DNA from: Hyphodiscus hymeniophilus
Lineage: Eukaryota; Ascomycota; Leotiomycetes; Helotiales; Hyphodiscaceae
Length of the DNA: 64,000 nt
Assembly: GCA_016508695.1 (NCBI GenBank)
Contig: VNKQ01000004.1
Span: 1,178,001-1,242,000 of the forward strand
Reading direction: 5' to 3'
Position numbers and translations under genes: made by a program. Shown piece by piece: positions 24,103-34,422 of this stretch. The notes under the pieces are model-generated. The model was not told the origin of the DNA. It was given only the letters and a program-made list of their open reading frames with translations, and made no database searches. The number at the start of each line of letters is the position of its first letter. The first letter of the stretch is position 1.

Positions 24103-25430
24103 TTAAAGCTTTTCTGGAAACATTCGGTTCTTGTTCTTCGAAAGCCAGATATCGTCATGGGCTAAGATGACTTCGAGTTGCTGGCCAGATTCCCTGCACA
24201 AGTCCTGTAGTTTCCGAATTCGGTTGATCGACTTCTTCGCTGTTTCTGGATCGATGTGAATACACAGCTCCCTTCCCCTCTCATCCTTCCAGGTACCAAT
24301 TTCTTTCTCACCATTCAATATCCGCACATCATGGCAAGTATCCCCAGCGAGATACAACCATTTGTTGGGCCCGGTTCGACAAAGCAGATTAATATGACCT
24401 GGAAGGTGCCCAGGCGCATTAATTACATATACTGAACGGTCGCCGAAGAGGTCGATGCCAGCAGGGAAGGGGCCAACTGGACGCCAATACCATTGACGTC
24501 TGCTGTCATCCGGCAGTAATGTTCCATCAGGGTCCTCATATTCTGGACCGACGCCGGGGAACTCCACTGTTCGGTCTTGCGGAAGTAGTGAGGGATCGAA
24601 GCATTGATGCGAGCCTGCACCTTTGCAGCCGTATTTCAATACGCCTTTACTTCCAGGACCGACCAGAAATAACGACTGGTCGAAGTCCTCGGGATCTCCA
24701 TGGTGATCGTAATGAACGTGACTTAGGATCACAGCATCAATGTCTCCTGGGTCCACTGAGTAGCGAGATCAGTATACCGGAGCATTTCATACATTTGAAG
24801 AAGGAAACCCTGCTCAACGGTATTGCAGTCTTGGCGCTTGCAGACAAACGAGATTAAACACTTATTTCGATGCCGGACTCTCAGCCCGACCCATTCAAAA
24901 ATACCAAGGTAAGGCAGGGGAACTATCTACTAATAATTGAAAAGAATAGGCCGTATCATATTTCAGGAGCCTAGAAACGTACATTCGTAATCTTCCAATT
25001 TGGAAGCGACTCCTGGTCCTAGCCGGTACGGGATGCGATTGTCGAGATGAGCTTGCTGTGGTGGGAGGTATCCTTCGATATCTTTCCGAAGCCCTAGGTC
25101 AAACATGACATATGGAGATGAATTCCCAACCCCGCCACGGCTGAACACTGAAGGGGGTTAGCATTCTCTAGCACATGGGATGAAACAAAGTTTCTTGAAG
25201 TCCCAGAATTGGTTCATGTTTTGCAAGTATTGACCTGAGAGATACATACTGGTTGAGCCTGGGTGTTCGATCAAGAATGCCAAGGAAGGCACCGATCTCT
25301 TATCCCATGGATTACTTGGCGAGACGAAAGCCTCGTCAGGTAACGTGATGATACCTCCTTCGATGGCCGAGACACCAACATAATTCTGATTGGATTTTGG
25401 CGGCGGAAGGGGATTTGGAGGTGGTGCCAT
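24103..25430 (-). CDS. Metallo-beta-lactamase-fold hydrolase (lactonase-like)
   Basis: Zn-dependent hydrolase of the MBL fold; substrate unknown. Three exons on the minus strand: 25250-25430, 24983-25147 and 24103-24755, total 999 nt, 332 residues. Introns are 25148-25249 (102 bp) and 24756-24982 (227 bp, unusually long here), both GT-AG. The metal motif HxHxDH is present as HVHYDHHGD (His128, His130, Asp132, His133). Later ligands are likely PGHLPGH, AGDTCHD and ILAHD. The opening (MAPPPNPLPPPKSNQNY) has no obvious signal peptide, so the protein is probably cytosolic. The ATG at 25430 is preferred over an upstream in-frame extension, which is rich in His/Arg and lacks family similarity. The family includes fungal relatives of N-acyl-homoserine lactonases, but the specificity cannot be read from sequence. 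Confidence 0.88.
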
Positions 25431-26321
25431 GATTGTGTGGTTGTCAGCCTTGAAGTCCACGTCTACGGAGTTTATGTATGTGTTTTGGTCGACGAAGGTG
25501 GCGTCAAGGGCCGGGAGGTCCGGACGGAGACTTCGAGGCCTTCTGGTTGATGAACCGAGCCGAAATCCGTTGCTTACAGCACAGCGAGCTTGATGGTGAT
25601 GGTGATGGAAGTAATTGTCGCGCCGTTTGCGTAAGTATGGTGGGTTGTCTTCATGCATTGAAAGCTTTTGCAGACAATTTTATGCTCCCTCCTCTCGGGA
25701 AGATCCTCACTAGCGCTCCAGTGTTGCCGACCCCTCCTTTCCCGGTCTCCCTTTCTCAATCTAAGGAGATACTTGCCAAATTAACAATTCCGGCGTTCTC
25801 GGTTACTAGGTTTCGACGTAGCTTGTTTGACACTATTAAAGCGACTGTTCTGGCCGATTGAGTGAGCGACATTGCTGAGTGTTGAAGTCTAGGCTGAAAG
25901 CACTTACTCCGTAGTAGTACTGGGGATAACTGGAGCTTCCGAGGTTAGGGATGCCTTAGGAGCATATCGCGTGGCCCTGTATTTTACAAGCAGGGCACCT
26001 AACCAGTGAATATTATGAGAGAGATATATATTATATTCTTTTTATGTACTTGTACAGTTTTCTGTAGAAAACGGGGTTCATATATCAAAGGTAATTATTT
26101 CCAGGTTAACCTAAAACATAGTTTTAGTCTAGATGTTAGTATTAATACAGAACCATAACTTCGATCACTTGTCTAATACTATTAGCCTACTCAAATCACG
26201 TCTTCGGATTCTTCCTTGTAGATACATAGAGTTCTATTTAAAATAAATTCGGTTTGAAATAATCAACTAAATCCATCTATCATAAGAGGTCAGAGAACGT
26301 CTTATTCGTACCCTGGGCGTC
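25431..26321. other. Intergenic between hydrolase and OPT transporter
   Basis: 891 bp. It holds the hydrolase promoter (near 25431) and the transporter 3' UTR (left of 26322). The 127-codon plus-strand frame at 25478-25861 has no recognisable domain and is read as chance. 25980-26260 is mildly AT-rich. Confidence 0.45.
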
Positions 26322-29038
26322 CTATCCACAGTATTCGAATGCAGGACAGCCAACAGCGGCTAGTAGTTTTAGTAAATCAGCTTGGTATAGTACTAAGGGA
26401 ACTTACTTCCATAGATGTTGCCAGATACCTTCGCAACCTGAAGCACTGCGCCCACTATGCCACCCAACCCTTCTCCTGCTATCATGCCAGCCGCAATAGC
26501 ATAGCAATCTAAAGACAACAGAATTAGTACAGCTACGGGAGTCAGGTAAGGCAAACCTACACATGCCAAATGCGGCAGGGTAATTCCTTTTCCAAAGGAA
26601 GACAAACGTGCTTCCGAAGGCCATGGCCAGAGGGTAGGTGGTTGTGTTGAGAATAAATGCAATGCCAATCGCATTTGTATTTGGGACCCAATCATGCTTC
26701 TCGACCGGAACAAACCTATACTTCACAATCGTGATCATAACGGCCATGATCCCAAGCCCAATGGAAGTATATCCAGACGAAGGAGGAATCGGAAGTGTAG
26801 GACTGGTGACAGCAATAGCGATGGCTCGCCATGCACCAACGTCAGGAGCCGGGAAGCTGCAGTGAGCTTGAAGTGAGAGGTCGTTGATGCAAGGATATGC
26901 CGCACTGAAAAGACAATATATACCGACAGACATAAACACTGATACCAATGCGCCGACCAATTGGGCGTAGAATTGTACACGTGGGGAAGCACGCAAGAGA
27001 TGAGCAGTCTTCAGATCACCCAGCATATCTGCTGATTGTTCCGAAGCACCGAGAGCAACCATACCCCCGGCAAGATTGAGCAACTGAGCGTCCTTGATTG
27101 CATAATGTCCTTTCGTCACTCCACCAATGATGAGCTGGCTGGCGTTTCCTATGGAGGTGACGGGAGTAATGTTTGTACGTCCACAGCTCTCTGCGCCTAT
27201 GAAAGATAGGATGAAACCGAATATGACCGAGAGGATTGATACGCCTACATTCTGGCCATATTGGAGACCAAGTACTAGACAAGTGAAGAATGTGCTAAGA
27301 AGTATGCCGCCGGTCCATGCCCATGCCGGCACTTGCTCATGCGCCGGAGTGGGGTCGTAGATCAGATCCTCTTCCGAAACCTTGAAGCGACGAAAGGCTT
27401 TGGAGACCGGCTGCAATATCTGGATAAGGGATGCCCAAAGGGTCTTGTAGTTGGCGAAGAGTTCGGAGAACGAACCGCAAAGGAGGAGCATTGTTCCTGG
27501 CCTAGATCGAAATTAGCTCATATTCCGGGTTGGGGGATGATTATGAGCAGTCTTACCAGACAAGCCAGTATCGCGGTGATGGAGCATTGACAGGATCGTC
27601 TAAGACCATGCCCATATAGTTGACATAACCTGGGTATTTTTCAGAGACACCGACACCGAATGCTTTACCAGTAGTTATGAGAGCAGGTCCAATGATACCC
27701 CAAGCGAGAACCGAGCCACCGAAGAAAGACCAGGAAGCGTTCAGTCCAGTCAACATACCCACGCCAATGAACGCAGGCGTAAATTCGGCGATCCAATTCC
27801 AGTTCTCCACCTGAATTGCACTCTTCCAACCTAATTGATAAAGGGTCCAACCCCAATGCCAGTCCCACAAGATCCCAGGGGCATATTCCGAAACGCAACG
27901 TAGCGTGATGGCGCAAAAGAAGGCAATGATTAAAGCTTTGGTTTTCTTTCGAGCGTTTGCTTCTGCATGTTTTCCGACATGCAGTGACCGAATGGTATGT
28001 GCTGCAGCAACGGCCGAGGGAAAGACCAACTTCTGTTTGAGGATGTAGAATTTTCGGAGAGGAATAGCAAAGAACATCCCGTAATAGGCGCCTTTCCACT
28101 TATTAGCTCGTCCATTTTTAAGAGTCTAAGAGTTGTAGAGTCTGGTGGGGATTTTTTGGTGCAGTGGTGCAGTGGTGCAGTGGTGCCAGCGTCTCTCAAG
28201 AACGTAGCACCAGATATGTTGGCCCACACACAAACAGATGGCATTTGGAATGAAGGATAATACATACAGCATGCGGTGAAAGTAATCAACTTCCCAATGT
28301 CATGACTGGGAGACTTCCCAAGGAGACCGAGTTGATAGGCTGCTGGAAAGCCAGATGTGAAGAGCAAACCGAGAGATCCCGCTGCTGTTGCAGCACTTTG
28401 GCAGCACACTATGAGATTGTTAGTATGTGCATCTGCTGATAATCCAATTGGGGATTCGGAGTTTGGGGCCGCTTTAGGAGCAGCTTGCCTCGCCCGCATA
28501 TTTCACGAATTACGCTCCTTTGTTAAGAGCCCCAGAGGAAATGTCAAGTGTTCACTGGAATAAGACGTACCGTTTTCCTTGGGTCCAAAATATCCGCCAC
28601 CAAGGTGCTTTGGAAGTGCTTTCGACATAGGTTTGAGTATGGCATACCCGAAAATGGAGCCGAATAGAGAAGCACCAAATGTCCAACCCGTTTTCAGGCC
28701 CAGATAGACACTGGTTATCGTCAGCATGCCGGCGTTTGAAGTGTGGACGGCACATACTTTGACGCAGCAATGACACCCCCCAGAATACAACCAACGAGAA
28801 CAGCTCTGACAGTAAACTGTTGTTCCTCAAACTCTCCGTCAGGGTCGTCTGGGAACTGTTCGAGGTGTGAAAGCATTGTATTTTGTTGATCCACATCGAT
28901 AACCTCGACTAACTCTCCCTTTTCCTCTCGGACGCTGGGATCGTTGTTTGAGCTCGATTTGTCAATACCATCTATGGTGGACTTTTCAACCTCCGATAAG
29001 GTGGTTGGAGCCCCAATTGCTCCGCCGGTAGAACTCAT
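26322..29038 (-). CDS. OPT-family oligopeptide/metal-conjugate transporter
   Basis: Polytopic membrane transporter of the OPT superfamily, likely proton-coupled; it resembles the fungal clade that includes yeast YGL114W rather than Opt1. Seven exons: 28758-29038, 28571-28710, 28268-28408, 27557-28091, 26561-27501, 26407-26508 and 26322-26359. They total 2178 nt, 725 residues. A hydrophilic acidic N-terminus (to about residue 80) is followed by VRAVLVGCILGGVIAAS and VYLGLKTGWTFGASLFGSIF, then many hydrophobic segments. The last exon is 38 bp and restores the typical ending VGCPAFEYCG; without it the protein would end falsely at KFP. Introns 2 and 3 (162 and 176 bp) are long for this window. 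The start ATG 29038 (MSSTGG) is the first ATG in frame. Substrate not determinable. Confidence 0.93.
28158..28187 (+). repeat. 8-bp minisatellite in intron 3 of the OPT gene
   Basis: GGTGCAGT repeated three times plus a partial GGTGCC, wholly inside the 176-bp intron 28092-28267. Confidence 0.8.
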
Positions 29039-29798
29039 GTTGATGTTGGTTGGCAAGAATAGAAAATAGAACCACGCAGATGGTGAAGATATTTATATGT
29101 TCAAACTGTCTATCCACTCCTATTTGGAATCGAAGATAAGGTGTTCTCAGCCATCTGGGGTCGCCCATCATTGGCAAACACATTGTATAGGTTCATTACG
29201 GACTGCAATCTACATCATACCCATGCATCTAATGAAGAATTAGGAAGGTCAAACGTGGGTCATGTCGACGGAACAATTGTCCATCGTATCGCAGCTTCAT
29301 GCTTCCGATAATCATGAACAGAAACGTTGGATAAACGACACGGCAGACTAAAACAGTGATAAGGATGCATATTGTTGCCACCATTAGGACGGCCAACTCC
29401 CAATAGCCTCTAACCGACAGATGGGATACATTATTAACTGATAAGGAAGACATAATTTCAACGAATTCTTGGAAAGGCGCGGCAGATGGGAGCGGCGACT
29501 TGACGGAAGCACGACTCCTTCGGCAACCCCCATCTTTGCTCAATATGACTTCAAGCCTCCATTGGCGAGAGACGTTTGATGAAGCTCCTTAGATTCGGCA
29601 TGAAAAACCAAAGCGTATATTATCAATCAGGGTTGTCCTGCTTTTAAGACCCGAGGGGACGGGCCGACGGCGAAAACCAGCTACTTGCTTATTTTATATT
29701 CAGATTCTCGGCTATCCTCCGCAGAGAGTGAATAGAAAATTCCTTCTCAAGTAACGCCAAGGAATACTTACTACATTACCCAACTAGCCCAACAGCAT
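29039..29798. other. Region between OPT start and methylisocitrate lyase stop
   Basis: 760 bp containing the OPT promoter and the lyase 3' UTR, plus one possible small membrane-protein frame (listed separately). No repeat seen. Confidence 0.5.
29229..29453 (-). CDS. Possible small single-pass membrane protein
   Basis: 74-75 codons from ATG 29453, MSSLSVNNVSHLSVRG then a long hydrophobic stretch (YWELAVLMVATICILITVLV...YPTFLFMIIG) and a basic tail. One or two membrane segments are plausible. No family recognised. It may equally be a chance frame in the OPT upstream region; the earlier in-frame extension to 29543 lacks an ATG. Confidence 0.25.
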   Translation of the reverse strand: MSSLSVNNVSHLSVRGYWELAVLMVATICILITVLVCRVVYPTFLFMIIGSMKLRYDGQLFRRHDPRLTFLILH

Positions 29799-31630
29799 CT
29801 AGAATTGGCCTTCCGTATTTCCCTCACCCATACTCCTACTACTACTACTTCCACTTTGGATAGCACCCAGTATGCCGTCAATGTATGATGCTCCGCTCCA
29901 TTTCTGGTGCATTAGAACGTCAACACCTAATTCCTTCTCTCGTCTTTGGACTAGGTTGACGTAAGCTAACATGCCGTCCTCTTTAAAGCCCTTGCTCAGC
30001 TCATTGGAAATCGTAGCAGTGCTGTGAAGTCCGGCGAGAGAAATCAGCTGCAGGACAAATCCCTGCTTGGCAATATCCCAGACAAAAGACTTGAGGGCCG
30101 CATCAGAGAAGCCATGACCCATCCAATTGAACGATGGGGAGAGGTTATAAACAAGCCCCTTGCCAGGGTACTTCTCTCGGATCTCACCCGAAAATTGAGC
30201 AGCATTGGCAACGTTTGGATCACCGGTCTCAACCCATAGAAGATCCGCGTATGGCGCATATTCGATGGCTCGTTTCGTAGCTGCTTTCATGCCCGCTCTG
30301 TAGTGGTAGAAGCCCTCTCTTGTTCGCGGGACATCAATATTGAAGAAGACTGGCTGGTCCGTGAATTGTGATGCTAGCTGCTTCCGTTTTGTTATGGACA
30401 TGTCGCGGTTGTCTAGAGTTGTTTGGAGGTACGTGTCGATGTCTGACTGTGAGACTCCATGTTTCATCAGTTGCTTAACAATCGCCTCATCACAAGTCAT
30501 CAGCTCCACCTTGTTTACCCAGTCTACCTCGAAGGCATCAACTTCAGCACCACTTGTGCCTGACATTTCCATCGCCTGCAATGTTTCAGCAAGCGGTTCG
30601 ACTCCGTCCTCTGCGATGCCCAGTATAAATTCATGATCTCGTACATCGATCGCACTGCTCAGTAATCTTCCGCTTTCGGAGTCGGTTCTTGCAATTACCA
30701 AGTTTTCGGATCCCATAACATCCCACTGAAACCTAGCAGCGATAAGACGATTTATGTGTTCTCCAACAGGTACTAAGACCTTGCCAGCAAGGTGTCCGCA
30801 CTTTTTGCCTCCGTGCATCTGATCCTCAAAATGTACGGCGGCAGCTCCATTCTCTGCAAAGAGCTTAGCAAGCTTCACCACCGTAGACAGGCCGCCATGC
30901 CCAGTGTCCCCGTCTGCAATAATCGGACGTAAATAATCCGTGTATGGTGTCTTGGCCCGCTCCGCGGCACTCATCTTCCTGCGTGCATCCCAATGTTTTC
31001 TATCGTGCATGGACTGTGCCTTTGCCAATCGCTGGACTTGGTTTGGAACGGTATTGTATGGATAATCGCCAAAGTCTGGAGAGACTTCATTTGTGGTGGT
31101 AAGAACGGCGGAGCATGCCCAGCCAGAGATGTAGAGGACTTCCTGATTCGGGGCTTGTTGTGTCATTTGTACAGGGTCGATTGCGCCCACTGTCAAATGT
31201 CAGCCATGTCTTGCCTAGCATGGGAGATGAACGTACTTGTATGTATTGGCTCGCCCTTTGCCTCCCTTTCTTTAATGAGGTTGAAAAGCTTTCTCGCCAT
31301 TACCGAGCTAGGGTACGACTGCATCTGACTTCCACGCTTCGAAACGATGTCCGCCGCAGAATATGGTCTCTTGATACCTTCATACCTTGGACTTGCCCAC
31401 CAAGCCTCAAGATCCTTCAATTGTTGCTCGTAGAGTGCATCTTCCGCTGCACCCGCTTTCTCTGACTCCGGGAGAAGCTGGAATGAGTCGGAGGGTAAAA
31501 CGGCGGATATGGGGCTTTGAAGGGGCTTCAACGAGGTCATCCTCTGACTTGATATCGAGATATTTCGAATATGAAGGCGAGGAGTCCTTGCGACTTGTTG
31601 GGGGACTGTTGCTGTGATTCTGCGCAACAT
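29799..31630 (-). CDS. mclA: 2-methylisocitrate lyase, mitochondrial
   Basis: Cleaves 2-methylisocitrate to pyruvate and succinate, the last step of the methylcitrate cycle in mitochondria. Two exons: 31237-31630 and 29799-31189, total 1785 nt, 594 residues. The intron 31190-31236 (47 bp, GT-AG) restores PIHTMGAIDPVQMTQ. The N-terminus (MLRRITATVPQQVARTPRL, Arg/Ser-rich, no acid) is a mitochondrial targeting signal. The isocitrate-lyase family active-site motif is GKKCGHL. The protein ends GEGNTEGQF with no peroxisomal SKL-type signal, separating it from glyoxylate-cycle isocitrate lyase. It is divergent from methylcitrate synthase with 422 bp between starts, which strongly supports the methylcitrate role. 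The symbol is the Aspergillus name; specificity is inferred from targeting and neighbour. Confidence 0.9.
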
Positions 31631-32052
31631 GGTGAACGGAGACGATGCAGCAGGATTCGAGAAATTTGAGACAACCAAGCTGCAGATATACACTTTTCTT
31701 TACTCCATCGTCGCTGATAAAGTAATAATGATTGGGACTGCTGGTTCTCGCAGCCGCAGCCGCAGTTTGCGCCGAATGCGGTTTGCATCGGCAGTCAATT
31801 TATTCAGCCTTCCTTCCGTTTACTCGAGTACATAGCCTCGGCACTTGTGAGAGCATTCATTACATCGCAGGTCGAAGGAAAGGGATAGCCTCTTTCTCCA
31901 TCACAACGGGGGAAGAAACTTGGCTCATTCCCGCACGCTCGTGTTCGAATCTTCAGTACAATATACAGTGACTTTTGTTTATATGTTATCTTAATACACA
32001 TTTCTAAAGTCTATTGCTACCCCACATCTTCATCCCCACCAAGTTCCCAAAA
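31631..32052. promoter_or_regulatory. Shared divergent promoter of mclA and mcsA
   Basis: 422 bp between the two start codons. A reverse CCAAT box (ATTGG, 31731-31735) sits about 100 bp upstream of the mclA ATG, followed by tandem GCAGCC units (about 31751-31765). Co-induction by propionate or by propionyl-CoA-yielding amino acids is expected from the pathway, not shown by the sequence. Confidence 0.7.
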
Positions 32053-33623
32053 ATGGCATTGAATGCAAGATCTGCCTCGTCCGCCCTAAGGGTATTGCGA
32101 GTATGTCTCACAATATCTGAGATTGTTCGAAAGCTAACGATCAAAGCCTCTCGGTGTCCGCCCTCTCGTGGTCCCAACGTACCGCAATTATGCAACATCC
32201 TCCGAGCCGGACCTCAAGACAACTTTCAAGGATGCGATTCCAGCAAAACGCGAGCTATTGAAGAAGGTCAAGGCAATGGGAAGCAAGACAATAGGAGAAA
32301 TTAAGATTGAAAATACAATCGGGGGCATGAGGTGCGAATCTCAAGGGCTCCGGATCTTGACTCTGGGCTGACAACATGCAGAGGATTGAAGGCAATGGTA
32401 TGGGAAGGATCAGTTCTTGATGCAAACGAGGGCATTCGTTTCCATGGACGTACGATCAAGGACTGCCAGAAAGAGCTTCCTAAGGGCACAACCGGGACAG
32501 AAATGCTCCCGGAAGCTATGTTTTGGCTCCTGTTGACTGGCCAAGTTCCTTCCACCAATCAAGTTCGACAATTCTCTCACGAGCTCGCAGAACAAGCCGA
32601 ACTCCCAGCTTTCGTCAACAAGATGCTCGATGACTTCCCAACGGATCTCCATCCCATGACCCAATTCTCCATTGCTGTTTCGGCACTCTCTCATACCTCC
32701 AAGTTCGCAAAGGCATATGAAAAGGGAGTGAACAAAGCTGACTACTGGGAGCCAACTTTTGATGACAGCATCTCTCTCCTTGCAAAACTTCCCGTCATTG
32801 CTGCCAAGATCTATCAGAATTCTTATCGAGGTGGAGGAGCTCTTCCAGCTAATGTTGATTTGGAGCAGGATTGGTCTTATAACTTCGCTGCTATGCTGGG
32901 CAAGGGAGGCAAGGAGCATGAGAATTTCCAAGACCTGTTGAGACTCTACTTGGCCCTCCATGGTGACCACGAGGGAGGCAATGTCTCTGCCCATGCAACA
33001 CACTTGGTTGGTAGCGCTTTGAGTGATCCTTTCTTGAGTTACAGTGCCGGCCTGCAAGGGCTTGCTGGACCCCTTCATGGGTAAATAACTTCTGTTGAAA
33101 TTGGTAGCTTTGGCTAACAATATATAGCCTCGCTGCTCAAGAAGTCCTCCGATGGATTCTGCAGATGCAAGAGCATGTCGGAACCAACTTCTCTGACAAG
33201 GACGTTTCTGACTACCTGTGGTCTACACTGAAGTCCGGCCGAGTTGTCCCAGGATATGGCCACGCTGTTCTCCGCAAGCCAGATCCTAGATTCGAAGCCT
33301 TGATGGACTATGCATCATCTCGACCCGAGATTGCAAAGGATCCTGTCTTCCAACTTGTCAAGAAGAACTCCGAGATCGCTCCAGAGGTGTTGAAAGAGCA
33401 CGGCAAGACCAAAAATCCTTACCCGAACGTAGATTCCAGCTCGGGCGTACTATTCCACCATTACGGATTCCATGAGACTCTTTACTACACTGCTACTTTC
33501 GGTGTCAGTAGAGGCTTGGGGCCACTTGCTCAATTGATCTGGGATCGAGCTTTAGGACTCCCGATTGAGCGACCAAAGAGTATCAACTTGGATGGTCTGT
33601 TGAAGTTGGCTGAGAGCTCTTAA
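32053..33623 (+). CDS. mcsA: 2-methylcitrate synthase, mitochondrial
   Basis: Condenses propionyl-CoA with oxaloacetate to 2-methylcitrate; it usually also has citrate synthase activity. Four exons: 32053-32100, 32147-32331, 32382-33080 and 33128-33623, total 1428 nt, 475 residues. Introns are 46-50 bp, GT-AG. The N-terminus MALNARSASSALRVLRPLG is Arg/Ala/Ser-rich and acid-free (mitochondrial import), with processing probably before NYATSSEPDLK. Catalytic elements of citrate synthases are present: LHGDHEGGNVSAH, PGYGHAVLRKPDPR, and the Asp in YPNVDSSSG. Wording such as GLKAMVWEGSVLDANEGIRFHG and CQKELPKGTTGTEMLPEAMFWLLLTGQVPS matches McsA rather than the housekeeping citrate synthase CitA. 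Divergent partner of mclA. Confidence 0.95.
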
Positions 33624-34414
33624 AAAAGTATTCCGGTGCACATATTTTTTTTAGGTCCAGACTTGTAATGTGTTCTAGACTGGCTTCCTTTCTCGTTGAT
33701 TCGCCATGTGAGCCTATTTGTGAAATTTACTCGCATCGTATCAATTGCGGCAAATAATAGTTTGCTCGAGTGGTGGTCACATGGATACCAGTTCACGTGG
33801 ACGCTGGGGCCTGTACTTAGATCATTTCCACTCGTACTGAGAAGCTTCTCTTCCTCAGACGCACCACAAATACAAAGCAGTTCATACAATACCTGATTGT
33901 ATGTGAGCCTACTGTTATATTGAGTGAGCTGGATATTGACCGGTTTGAATTGGATTGGCTCTGAGTTGTTTTCTTTTTTCTGAAAATCCACACACCTTTT
34001 TCATCTTATAAAAGTCATGTTGTACAATATATTTCACTCTCAGCCAATGTGACAATCATAACCCAAAGTTTGCCTTCTTAGTTGATTTTCCACTCAGTTG
34101 TGATGTCACATATCGCACTTCTTGCTGCTGCCCAGCGACTGGATTCAAAAGAGATTTGATTGTGTGGGTCCACCTCAACATCATCACAATGGGAGGTATA
34201 TTCCCATTTAGCCTCCTGGTTTGTTTGTCATTATGCAAAGAAGTGAGCTGATTAACAAGTTTAGTGTTCTTTATTAGTATTATAATAGTATTCAAGAGAT
34301 TTGTAAAGAAAACTAAAATCCTAATAAATTAATTAGCATTCTAACTTATTATATAACATAAAGAGGCCTGATAGCTTATTTAAGCTTTAGACAACTTTAT
34401 CTTAGAAACCTTTT
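33624..34414. other. mcsA 3' flank and start of AT block 2
   Basis: mcsA 3' UTR, then ordinary intergenic DNA to about 34270, where composition changes abruptly to TA-rich. No gene recognised; frames at 33620-33991 and 34056-34295 are chance. Confidence 0.5.
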
Positions 34415-34422
34415 TAGATTAA

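Noticed and set aside
25431..25658. N-terminal extension of the MBL protein by about 76 residues
   Set aside because: The added sequence is low-complexity and unlike the family; ATG 25430 gives a normal N-terminus.
25478..25861. 127-codon plus-strand frame upstream of the MBL gene
   Set aside because: No recognisable domain, and it overlaps the first exon and promoter of the MBL gene in antisense.
29799..31630. Glyoxylate-cycle isocitrate lyase
   Set aside because: Mitochondrial targeting N-terminus, no peroxisomal C-terminal signal, and head-to-head pairing with methylcitrate synthase favour 2-methylisocitrate lyase.
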